64,000 bases of DNA from NCBI GenBank assembly GCA_905181865.1, contig CAJIZG010000003.1:699001-763000 (forward strand), written 5' to 3'. Under the pieces are notes generated by a model. That model was given only the letters and a program-made list of their open reading frames with translations. It was not told where the DNA came from and searched no databases. Positions within the stretch are counted from its first letter, which is position 1, and each line of letters starts with the position of its first letter. The position numbers were made by a program, and so were the translations under genes. This stretch comes from Urechidicola croceus (GTDB taxonomy: Bacteria > Bacteroidota > Bacteroidia > Flavobacteriales > Flavobacteriaceae). Below are positions 45,175-52,215 of the stretch, piece after piece.

Positions 45175-45621
45175 ATGAAATACCTATTCCCACTATTCGC
45201 CTTACTACTTTTAATTTCTTGCAATTCTGAACCGAAAAAGAAAAGTACCCCTGTTCAAAACATTCCATTAAAAGAACGCCCTATCCCACCTTTACCTGGA
45301 TCAAATGCTTCAAATTCGGTAGTCGGTGGTGCGCATTATATTTGTCCTAAAAATTGCATTGGAGGTACTGGTGCTGCCGCTGGTGCTTGTTCGGTTTGTC
45401 AAACAGAAATGGCCCATAATCAAGGGTTTCATGCAACACAAAATAACAATATTGTACCGGGGGCACAAAACCCTGCTGCGGCTAGTACGGGAGATTTACC
45501 CAATGCTAATGGTCAATATCATTATACTTGTCAGAAAGGTTGTACTGGAGGTAAAGGTGGTGCTGGATCATGTGCTAATTGTGGAGAAACGCTCGCACAT
45601 AACCAGGCTTATCATATATAA
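45175..45621 (+). CDS. Lipoprotein with two Cys/His metal-binding-like repeats
   Basis: A 148-residue lipoprotein (LLLLISCNSEP) with a Pro/Lys-rich linker and two repeats. Repeat 1 (~56-88) is HYICPKNCIGGTG...CSVCQTEMAHNQGFH. Repeat 2 (~114-147) is HYTCQKGCTGGKG...CANCGETLAHNQAYH. The pattern HYxCxxxCxGGxG-x(n)-CxxCxxxxAHNQxxH resembles a heavy-metal-binding domain (YTCPMHP...CPxCGM type) with a Gly-rich insertion. Zinc or copper binding is a reasonable inference. No neighbour helps with its role. Confidence 0.72.
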   Translation: MKYLFPLFALLLLISCNSEPKKKSTPVQNIPLKERPIPPLPGSNASNSVVGGAHYICPKNCIGGTGAAAGACSVCQTEMAHNQGFHATQNNNIVPGAQNPAAASTGDLPNANGQYHYTCQKGCTGGKGGAGSCANCGETLAHNQAYHI

Positions 45622-45630
45622 GATTTATTT

Positions 45631-45665
45631 GACTTGTCCTGCGAGGTCTCTGAGACCGTGTAGTC
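45631..45665. repeat. Short imperfect palindrome (REP-like)
   Basis: A 35-base imperfect palindrome centred on GGTCTCTGAGACC with outer GAC/GTC ends, 10 bases after the stop of the Cys/His lipoprotein. It has no T run, so it is more like a dispersed REP-type palindrome than a terminator. Confidence 0.45.
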
Positions 45666-45988
45666 ATATTTTAAAGTTAGACATGTATTTATTGAAGTAC
45701 TAACCGACCTTCTTTTCGTTTCTGTAGAATTCTAGTTTTAGAAGTGTATTAGCATCCAACGAACTGGTCTGGATGTGTTCGCATAAAAAAACGCTAGAAT
45801 TCAAATAAACTAAAATAAGTCTTTTTTTTTGGAGTCCTGAGCGGATTAGAAGGGTTTATAAAGAAAAAGTTAAGAGGGATTGAATAAAAAAAGTTTCTAG
45901 AGAGCTAAATATAAGCACCCTACAACAATTACGTCAATGGTATCTTTCGTTTGTCGACAGACAGACGCAGTTCAGAACTTACGTTAAA
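45666..45988. other. Intergenic region without recognised content
   Basis: About 320 AT-rich bases with no open frame of note and no family match on either strand. Confidence 0.4.
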
Positions 45989-46049
45989 ATAGTATACTCG
46001 AAGTTTTTTTTGTGCATTTCATTCAAAAAAAACTCGAATGGTCGTATAC
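45989..46049. repeat. Inverted repeat with T8/A8 arms after bshC
   Basis: AGTATAC...CGAAGTTTTTTTTG (45989-46010) and CAAAAAAAACTCGAA...GTATACTT (46022-46049) form an imperfect hairpin just beyond the bshC stop codon. It could terminate transcription in either direction or be a decayed repeat. Confidence 0.45.
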
Positions 46050-46065
46050 TTATATGTTTGAGGAG

Positions 46066-47661
46066 TTAAAACTGTATAATCGTAAACTCTAAGTCCAATG
46101 GGTTTAGCGCTTCTTTCAACTTAGGAATCAACGCATCGCCATATTCTAGATAATGTTCAGAGAAGTTGGTATTTCGCTCTTGTAAACTTTGCTTAGGGAA
46201 AATTTCGTTTTGAAGTTCTTTAATACGTCTAGCTATATCTGCATATTTTCTTCGTTCAGCTTTTAACAAACGTTTTTCTAAATTTTCCAACCCCTTCAAT
46301 TGCTTTACTTTCTGGGCTTTTACGGCTCCTATAAAAGATTTATCTGTATGATTTGCAATTTCTTCCAATTCTTTAAAATATGAATCTATTTGGTTTCTTT
46401 GCTCGCTAAAATCAACATTAACGGTAGAATGTTCCGTAATTTTTTTATTTACCAACTGTTGTTGATCTAAAAAAAGCTCTTTCGTTGTAATATTCAGATT
46501 CTCCATTTTTTTAGTTTGTTTCTCAGAAATTAACACGGCAGAATTTCGTAATAATAAAATAGGAAAAGGAATGCCTACTTTCTCAAAATAAGATTTCAAT
46601 TCAAACCAATAAGCCAACTCACCACCTCCACCGGTATAACATAAATTAGGTAAAATTACTTCCTGATATAATGGACGTATAATCACATTTGGACTAAATC
46701 GTTCAGGATGTAATTTCAATTCATACTTCAATTCATCCAGCGTAAATTCGATACCCGTATTAACTACTTTAAACGCTCCATCTTCAAATAAAATACGCTC
46801 TCTTAAACCGTCTGTTAAATAAAATAAATTAATCTCTCTCGGGTTTACTTGAATTTTATAATGTTCCCCTAATTTATCAATCGTCTCTAAAACTTCATTA
46901 TACGCCGTTTGATTCAATAATTCATCTTCTACAAAAGGAATAAACAGTCGCTTTAAACCAGTATCATCACCATCAACAATCACCAAACCATAGTCAGCAA
47001 ACAATTCGTTGGCTAGAAACCGTGTCGCTTCCGTTAATGTGCCATGTTTTAAATAAGAATTTTTAAATAACTTTTTTAGTTTCAAAGCGTTCTTGCTCGT
47101 TCCTAAGTGCTGCGAAAACTCCTCAAGCACAACTTCTAAACCTTCATTCGATAAGCGACCCACTCCACCAACGGCATCCCTATTCCAACTCATTTTAGCT
47201 CCCTTGAAATTAAAGTATTGTATTTCCTCAAAATCGTGGTCTTCCGTTGCCATCCAATATACCGGAACAAAGTTGTTTTCTGGATAAGCTCCCTTTAACT
47301 GTTCAGCAAGATTGATGACAGAAATTATTTTATATAAAAAAAACAGGGGGCCTGTGAATAGATTCAACTGATGTCCGGTAGTTACTGTAAACGTATTTTC
47401 ATTGGCAAGTGAGGCTATATGATCTTTAGTACTTTCCGATGTTGAAATATGCTGATATTGTTTTGACAGAGCATCCACTAAAACATTCCTCGACGCTGAT
47501 GGAAAAGATTTTTTTTTCGTTACAATTTGGGCTTTAAAATTCTCCAAATTTGGAAATGCCCCAGAAAATTCGATAATCTCTTTTTCTTGACAAACATAAT
47601 CACAAATAGTTTTAGAAAAATAACCCGTTTCATGAAACGGAATTGTTGAAGTTTTGGTCAC
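46066..47661 (-). CDS. bshC: Bacillithiol biosynthesis cysteine-adding enzyme
   Basis: A 531-residue enzyme that adds cysteine to glucosaminyl-malate in the last step of bacillithiol synthesis. Recognised by VTTGHQLNLFTGPLFFLYKI, FVPVYWMATEDHDFEEI, the nucleotide-binding core with LPNLCYTGGGGELAYWFELK, and a long C-terminal coiled coil (~390-480). Together these indicate that this organism uses bacillithiol as a low-molecular-weight thiol; bshA and bshB are not in the window. It has its own -7 box and is a single gene. Confidence 0.95.
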   Translation of the reverse strand: MTKTSTIPFHETGYFSKTICDYVCQEKEIIEFSGAFPNLENFKAQIVTKKKSFPSASRNVLVDALSKQYQHISTSESTKDHIASLANENTFTVTTGHQLNLFTGPLFFLYKIISVINLAEQLKGAYPENNFVPVYWMATEDHDFEEIQYFNFKGAKMSWNRDAVGGVGRLSNEGLEVVLEEFSQHLGTSKNALKLKKLFKNSYLKHGTLTEATRFLANELFADYGLVIVDGDDTGLKRLFIPFVEDELLNQTAYNEVLETIDKLGEHYKIQVNPREINLFYLTDGLRERILFEDGAFKVVNTGIEFTLDELKYELKLHPERFSPNVIIRPLYQEVILPNLCYTGGGGELAYWFELKSYFEKVGIPFPILLLRNSAVLISEKQTKKMENLNITTKELFLDQQQLVNKKITEHSTVNVDFSEQRNQIDSYFKELEEIANHTDKSFIGAVKAQKVKQLKGLENLEKRLLKAERRKYADIARRIKELQNEIFPKQSLQERNTNFSEHYLEYGDALIPKLKEALNPLDLEFTIIQF

Positions 47662-48075
47662 AGATATTCTAATTTTTGATAAAAATAGTCAAATTTATAC
47701 TGATGTCGTGCGAGTCTTACTTTTCTAACATTTTTTTAACGATAAACTTTAATAAGAATCCTTTCAGTTATTCTAAATACGTTTTTTAACCTGTATGCCC
47801 TCAACCATTGATTCTTGAAAAGTTACTATTTGAATTTCGTCTATAGATAATTGGTGATTTATGTTCTGCAGATTTTAAGTCGATCAATAGCTCATTCATA
47901 TTCCATTGGTCGTGAATTTATAAAATCGCCTACAATCTGCTGTCTAGATCATTACTCGTTTCAACAGACGTTTGTTTTCAACTCAGTTCTTTGTTGTGCC
48001 CGGTTCTGTGGCATTAATCTTACAGATTCTGAAAAATTAATGTAACAGAACCTACTAAAAGAATAGACATAAAAG
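47662..48075. other. Intergenic region upstream of bshC, no gene identified
   Basis: About 410 bases. It contains the bshC promoter at its left end. Short open frames on both strands have no recognisable family and no start site, so no gene is called. Confidence 0.4.
47690..47697 (-). promoter_or_regulatory. -7 box (TAAATTTG) for bshC
   Basis: An exact TAnnTTTG match on the minus strand, 28 bases before the ATG at 47661. Confidence 0.7.
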
Positions 48076-48975
48076 TTAGGAAATCCAATCCTCATACCCC
48101 GTAAAATGTTTACCTAGGATGGTTTCTTTATCTCTTTTTACAAAATCCAAATATGCTTTTGCTACAGGAGAGAGTTTTTTATTCTTTAACCAGATTAATC
48201 TCCAATCCGTTTTTAAAGGTAGTCCGCGCTTTTTAATAATTTTTAAGGAACCCTCCATAAGCTCATTTCTAATTCCGATAACAGGAAGAATAGAATGTCC
48301 TAATCCAGCTAACACGGCTTGCTTAACTGCTTCGTTTGATGTCAACTCAATCTTTTTTCTCTTATCGGAATTACTCTTTTGAAAGTAGTCTACCATTACT
48401 TGCCGAGTTGCGGATCCTTTTTCTCTATAGATTAAGGCTTTCTTCTTTTTATAATTTTCTTTCGTACCCACTAAATAGAGTTCATTCTCTAAGAGCAACT
48501 CCTCATTAACTTCTAAATCATTAGGTAATACTGATACAATGGCAAATTCAATCTCATTATTCTTCAAACTTTCCACCACCTTTGATTTATTGGTCACATC
48601 AAGCAGTAAATCTATTCCGGTATGTTCTTCTAGAAAATCAGACAAGAAAAATGGGACAACATATTTACCTGTAGAAGCCGATGAGATTCTCAACCTTCCC
48701 GCAAGAACACCTTCATATTCTTTAGTCTTGTATTTTAATTCATCTAGTTCTACAAAAACTCTTTCAGCAATATGAGCAATTTCAAATCCAAACTCTGTAA
48801 TATGAAGTCTTCTACCTATAAGTTCGGTTAGCCGAATATCAAACTGGTCTTGAAAATTTTTAAGTTGGATAGAAACAGCTGGTTGAGTCATAAACAACTC
48901 TTCAGAAGCTCTGGTTACACTCTTTGTTTCAACAACCTTCAAGAAAACTCGAAGTTGATTAACTGTGTAGTTCAT
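48076..48975 (-). CDS. LysR family transcriptional regulator
   Basis: A 299-residue LTTR. The N-terminal winged HTH (~1-65) has VNQLRVFLKVVETKSVTRAS and TQPAVSIQLKNFQ. The substrate-binding domain (~90-295) has the usual periplasmic-binding-protein fold (SASTGKYVVPFFLSDF, VLAGLGHSILPVIGI). It is closest in style to the CbbR/CysB-like LTTR group; the ligand is unknown. It is divergently arranged with a 100-codon gene about 100 bases away, the usual arrangement for a LysR target. Confidence 0.93.
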   Translation of the reverse strand: MNYTVNQLRVFLKVVETKSVTRASEELFMTQPAVSIQLKNFQDQFDIRLTELIGRRLHITEFGFEIAHIAERVFVELDELKYKTKEYEGVLAGRLRISSASTGKYVVPFFLSDFLEEHTGIDLLLDVTNKSKVVESLKNNEIEFAIVSVLPNDLEVNEELLLENELYLVGTKENYKKKKALIYREKGSATRQVMVDYFQKSNSDKRKKIELTSNEAVKQAVLAGLGHSILPVIGIRNELMEGSLKIIKKRGLPLKTDWRLIWLKNKKLSPVAKAYLDFVKRDKETILGKHFTGYEDWIS

Positions 48976-49033
48976 AAATTTTACTTATGGTATTGATTGT
49001 AAATATAAATAAAAAATCACGATTACACCCTCT

Positions 49034-49041
49034 TATATTTG
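49034..49041 (+). promoter_or_regulatory. -7 box (TATATTTG) for the 49075 gene
   Basis: An exact TAnnTTTG match 33 bases before the ATG at 49075, in the LysR divergent intergenic region where a LysR operator would be expected. Confidence 0.65.
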
Positions 49042-49074
49042 CATAAAAAATGGAAATCGTTTAAATAATAGATT

Positions 49075-49377
49075 ATGATATTACAAGAAATAATTATTGA
49101 AGAGGCTGGCCTACAAAAAGACAAATCAAGAGAACAGATCCTAAATCTGATCAATTCTCAAATCAATCAACACAAATTACAATATTGGTCAGAATGGGAA
49201 GGAAACCATAATTTATCTCCCATTTTAAGGGATGAAAAAATTAACGCCCTTAATGATAAAAAAGTGCAGGTAGAAAAATTCTTTAAAGAAGTGAAATCAG
49301 ATAAGAAGAATATTGATATAGCGTTTTCAATTCATATAAAAACTGAACAAAGTAAGTTACAAAAAGTTTTAGCTTAG
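49075..49377 (+). CDS. Small conserved-looking protein divergent from the LysR regulator
   Basis: A 100-residue soluble protein of unknown function (MILQEIIIEEAGLQKDKSRE...), mostly helical and charged, with a Trp pair in YWSEWEGNHNLSP. No signal peptide or known domain is recognised. It has a good -7 box and lies opposite the LysR gene, so it is a likely regulatory target of that protein. Confidence 0.7.
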   Translation: MILQEIIIEEAGLQKDKSREQILNLINSQINQHKLQYWSEWEGNHNLSPILRDEKINALNDKKVQVEKFFKEVKSDKKNIDIAFSIHIKTEQSKLQKVLA

Positions 49378-49436
49378 TCTGAATAATCGAAGGCAAACAT
49401 CAAATCAGAGAGTATTAATCACAAAAACTAACAGGT

Positions 49437-49856
49437 ATGAAGTATTTTAATAAATATTTTTTTTATAGCTACTGCCCTACTAAGTGCTCAAGTTAAAAGC
49501 GAGAGTAGCAACTTTAAAAGTAGAGAAGAGGCTAGAAAAAATACTGATTATGCGGAATGGTTAACGCTCCGAGATATGGGGGATTTAGATAAGTTTCCTG
49601 TTGAAATTTTTGAATTCAAAAATCTAAAATATCTCGACGTTAGTCATAATAAACTAAGTGTCCTACCTAAAAATATTGACAAACTAAATTACTTGATATA
49701 TCTGAAGATCAACTCATAGATTTACCTGGTGAATTTTCTAATATTAAGAATCTTCAAAACCTATACTTGAGTTATAATTATACTTTAAACCTAGATAAAG
49801 ATTTAGAAATACTTCGTAAATTATCTTTATTGAAGGTTTTAGATCTTATAAGTTGA
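49437..49856 (+). pseudogene. Leucine-rich repeat protein, frameshifted
   Basis: From ATG 49437 a signal-peptide-like start (MKYFNKYFF) shifts frame within a T run into IATALLSAQVKSESSNFK and then EWLTLRDMGDLDKFP. LRR units follow (LKYLDVSHNKLSVLPKNI), a stop, a second frame change, then LPGEFSNIKNLQNLYLSYN and LSLLKVLDLIS. At least two frameshifts break it. The repeats are of the bacterial LxxLxLxxNxLxxLP type. It is a secreted LRR protein gene in decay, at the left edge of the broken-gene island. Confidence 0.72.
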
Positions 49857-49879
49857 TTCGATTAATTATTCTTTCTGGG

Positions 49880-50257
49880 CTAGGCCCAATTGAGAAGATC
49901 ATCGCTCCAAGCAATCCCAATCGAAGCATTTTTATCAAAATCTCCTTCACTTTCGGATGTAGGACCTAAACCATGAAAAAACAGAATGTACTTACCTCGT
50001 TTTTTCTTTTCCCTTAGGTTCATTGCCGTTTCCGCTGTAATTCTTCCTTTTGCCCAGTCCCATTCATCTTGTCCCAAAGTGATGAGGTTACCCCAATCAT
50101 TCCACCTATTTAAATCTGAAGAACGTTTAATAGATATTCCATTTGGTGGAGAATGAAATAAGATATATTCATTGCTCTCATTCAATACACATACATTTTC
50201 ATCTGACTCCATATGCCCATAAAAAGTCCAGTTTCGCAAGTCGTAACTGTATGACAT
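49880..50257 (-). pseudogene. C-terminal fragment of a GH43-like glycoside hydrolase
   Basis: 125 codons from ATG 50257 read SYSYDLRNWTFYGHMES, EYILFHSPPNGISIKRSSDL, AKGRITAETA and IGIAWSDDLLNW. These are blades of a GH43/GH32-type five-bladed beta-propeller hydrolase. The frame also extends a few codons upstream (ENLQNGVS) before it is lost in the ADP-ribosylglycohydrolase sequence. The N-terminal propeller blades are missing, so this is the remnant of a larger enzyme, joined at about 50257-50290 to an unrelated truncated gene. Confidence 0.6.
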
Positions 50258-50642
50258 ACTTACTCCATTTTGTAGGTTTTCTTTCTATTTTTCGAGCTAC
50301 ATTTTTAATAGTTCTTCCGGCACCTCTCAAATAAAGCAACCAATTTGGCAACTCACTTTTGGCAAAATACTGTTGGTCTACAAAACCATCTTTGTCAATC
50401 GAACGAGCAACTGAAAGTAACAATTGAGTATCATCAGAATATGAACCTGAATTTAGTTTATCAATACAGTCGTAAAATCGACCTCCAACATTTTTTCCCC
50501 AAGCGTGAAAAGAATTAATGTAATCAGTTACAAACTTCTTCTTTAGTGTATCTTGCCTTTTTTCAAATTCAGTCATCCAACCTAAAGCATCGCGAATAGC
50601 TACGAGTTTTAAGCTGCCTTTATATTTTGTTTCTGCTTTCAT
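50199..50642 (-). pseudogene. ADP-ribosylglycohydrolase (DraG/ARH family), truncated
   Basis: 147 codons, of which about the first 128 match the N-terminal half of ARH/DraG hydrolases. These include LVAIRDALGWMTEF (GDALGxxxE-like) and the metal/substrate motif SGSYSDDTQLLLSVARSID, then LPNWLLYLRGAGRT and ARKIERKPTKW. Full enzymes are ~300 residues and carry a second Asp-rich metal motif near the C terminus; here the sequence runs into a GH43-like fragment in a different frame at about residue 128. The start overlaps the DarT-like stop by 4 bases (ATGA). The intact gene would reverse ADP-ribosylation by the neighbouring toxin-like enzyme; as it stands it is probably inactive. Confidence 0.7.
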
Positions 50643-51322
50643 ATTGAACGGTTTGGTGAAAATATTTCCTTATCAACTACAAATTTACTTGTATCAAAAC
50701 AAGACATTGCTACTTTAGCTTCTGCCATTTTTTCTTCTGATTCAAAACAAACCGCTAATATGCTATCTGATGAAATTTCATCCTTAACTAAAATTTCTGC
50801 TTGAACATCAGTTAGGTATTTTAAATGAACCGAATTTCTGGAAATAGTACGAACTCCATTATACGTATTTATGTTAAGTTGTTCTATAAAAAGCATTTTA
50901 AATTTATCTAAATCTCCTGAAATTCCGTATTGCCTTTTCGCTACATTTAAAGCTGCATTAGTAATTAAAAAAAGAGTTTCGGTATCGTAAATGTGTTTTG
51001 GGTCTAATTTTATAACGCACCAATTTATTGTAAATTCGTCTTTAGTTTTTTGTCGAAATTTTGAAAACAAAAAAGTGTTTGGACCTGAAAGAGAAAGATT
51101 AATATAATTTTTGTCGTCAAACCTGACGTCATCTATAAATTGTACATAATCTAAAATGTCAAATTGTTTAATATCCAAATTTTCCAATTTGGTTCTGCTC
51201 ATCAACTCATTGTTTTCTAAAACACTAAACAAATTAATAGTTGTTGTAAAATGAATTAAACACTCAATTTCTCTTTGTTCTATTTCTTTCTGAAATTCTA
51301 TGTGGTTTGGCTTTAAACTCAT
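50639..51322 (-). CDS. DarT-like (DUF4433) ADP-ribosyltransferase toxin homologue
   Basis: 227 residues from ATG 51322 (TTG 51328 would add two). The DarT-type fold is suggested by the N-terminal LIHFTTTINLFSVLENNELM (NAD-binding H-x-T and I-x-x-I-L region), a central D-KNYINLSLSGPN segment, INWCVIKLDPKHIY, TNAALN, and the C-terminal TDVQAEILVKDEI, which holds the likely catalytic Glu. DarT enzymes ADP-ribosylate thymidine (or other bases) in single-stranded DNA and act as toxins or phage-defence effectors. It appears full length. It sits 9 bases after a helicase C-terminal remnant and overlaps the truncated ADP-ribosylglycohydrolase gene. Confidence 0.68.
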   Translation of the reverse strand: MSLKPNHIEFQKEIEQREIECLIHFTTTINLFSVLENNELMSRTKLENLDIKQFDILDYVQFIDDVRFDDKNYINLSLSGPNTFLFSKFRQKTKDEFTINWCVIKLDPKHIYDTETLFLITNAALNVAKRQYGISGDLDKFKMLFIEQLNINTYNGVRTISRNSVHLKYLTDVQAEILVKDEISSDSILAVCFESEEKMAEAKVAMSCFDTSKFVVDKEIFSPNRSI

Positions 51323-51331
51323 TATCAATTA

Positions 51332-51472
51332 TTAAAAAGGTAAGTCATCTAGTACACCTACATTTATTTCTTTTGAGTATCTTGATGGATTGTCTTTATC
51401 GCTAGAAAACAGATAAAGTTTGTTTCTCCCTCTAAACATACAAGTATAAAGTTTGATTCGGGCCAAAAGCCT
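51332..51472 (-). pseudogene. C-terminal end of an SF1 (UvrD-like) helicase
   Basis: 47 open codons without an upstream gene read ARIKLYTCMFRGRNKLYLFS, then SDKDNPSRYSKEI and VLDDLPF. This is the end of UvrD/Rep-type helicases (motif VI region, VALTRAxxxLYLFS...PSRFxKEI). All upstream helicase motifs are gone. The last residues DDLPF resemble the acidic tip of single-stranded DNA-binding protein, but this is a weak similarity. It lies 9 bases before the DarT-like gene on the same strand, so it was probably the first gene of the same operon. Confidence 0.6.
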
Positions 51473-51510
51473 TCAATTTAGCGCAAATTCCCTATATTTT
51501 TTATACATTA

Positions 51511-52005
51511 TTACCAACTAGCTTTTTCCAATATTTTATTTAGTTCAGTTTCTTTTTGAGTTCCAATTAGAAGTTTTTTTTCATTCTGAAGCTCAATTGC
51601 CAAACCTTTGTCTCCTTTCGTATTATAAACTGTTCCGTATTTTGTCCAAAGTCGGATTCCCCAGCCTCCAACAAACCCATAATTCATGATTTCAGCATTT
51701 TTTATTTCTTTTCAATTTATCCGCTTTTTAACGAAAGGGAAGAAGTTCATTCGGATTTCATTTTGGTCAATTTCAGTTTTCAGTCGCATAAACCAAAACA
51801 TAACTATTAAACCAAAAATAAATACACAGAAAATTATAAGACCGAAGTCAGACATTGGTTTATCTCCAAATTTTCCTCCAAGAATTAATTGTTTGTAAAT
51901 TCCGAAAATCGGTAAAATTCTAATTCCGATTAAAATCAGCCAAAGCTCCCATTGTGTGAATTTTTGTTCTTCTTTAAATTCAATTTTTATTTTGTGTTCG
52001 GGTTT
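51511..52005 (-). pseudogene. Membrane PH-like small protein broken by one Trp-to-stop change
   Basis: One frame of 164 codons reads KIEFKEEQKFTQWELWLILI, two membrane helices (LIIFCVFIFGLIVMFWFM), MNFFPFVKKRIN, a TGA at 51712-51714, then KEIKNAEIMNYGFVGGWGIR, LWTKYGTVYNTKGDKGLAIE and ILEKASW. The TGA stands where relatives have TGG (INWKEIKNAEI), so a single transition inactivates it. There is no start codon before KPEHKIKIEF. The family is a widespread small flavobacterial membrane protein of unknown function, with a PH-domain-like C terminus. Confidence 0.7.
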
Positions 52006-52020
52006 TTAGCTAGTTGGTAA
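51511..52020. repeat. 13-bp inverted repeats flanking the broken PH-like gene
   Basis: TTACCAACTAGCT at 51511-51523 (overlapping the stop codon of the PH-like gene) and its perfect complement AGCTAGTTGGTAA at 52008-52020 bracket the gene exactly. They may mark a cassette or insertion boundary, but no transposase or integrase is present and no target duplication was seen. Confidence 0.45.
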
Positions 52021-52035
52021 CGGGTTTGTGTATGA

Positions 52036-52215
52036 TTAGTTGCGAGTTTTGAACACCAAAATTAGCAAACAAATCAAAGAGAGAAAGTCCGAAAGGACTT
52101 TTTTCCTTTTAGATTCATCCCATATTAGTTCAGAAGAATCTCTACGTTCCTCAGAATATTCCACCCATTGAATTGGATTAGCATTTAATATATGTTCCTT
52201 TATTTTATCGTTCAT
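52036..52215 (-). CDS. Small 59-residue protein with C-terminal hydrophobic helix
   Basis: ATG 52215 to a stop at 52036. MNDKIKEHILNANPIQWVEY, then a charged section (EERRDSSELIWDESKRKK), then a hydrophobic segment (FLSLICLLILVF) and KTRN. It is not recognised. The composition is protein-like and it ends within bases of the inverted-repeat element. It could be a tail-anchored small membrane protein or a cassette-borne gene. An internal hairpin, AAAGTCC/GGACTTT at 52084-52106, lies in its coding sequence. Confidence 0.4.
   Translation of the reverse strand: MNDKIKEHILNANPIQWVEYSEERRDSSELIWDESKRKKVLSDFLSLICLLILVFKTRN

Noticed and set aside
47851-48045. 64-codon open frame between bshC and the LysR gene
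   Set aside because: No family match, no promoter or start context; odd Cys/His/Phe-rich composition typical of a chance frame.
51686-51898. 70-codon plus-strand frame in the island
   Set aside because: It is antisense to the recognised PH-like membrane pseudogene, which explains the coding character.
51505-52040. Integron attC site
   Set aside because: The canonical core GTTRRRY and its partner are not present and there is no integrase; only the inverted repeats are reported.
52084-52106. Perfect hairpin AAAGTCC/GGACTTT with a T run, as a terminator
   Set aside because: No plus-strand gene ends before it and on the minus strand it lies inside the 59-codon frame, so its role is unclear and it is not called as a separate terminator.
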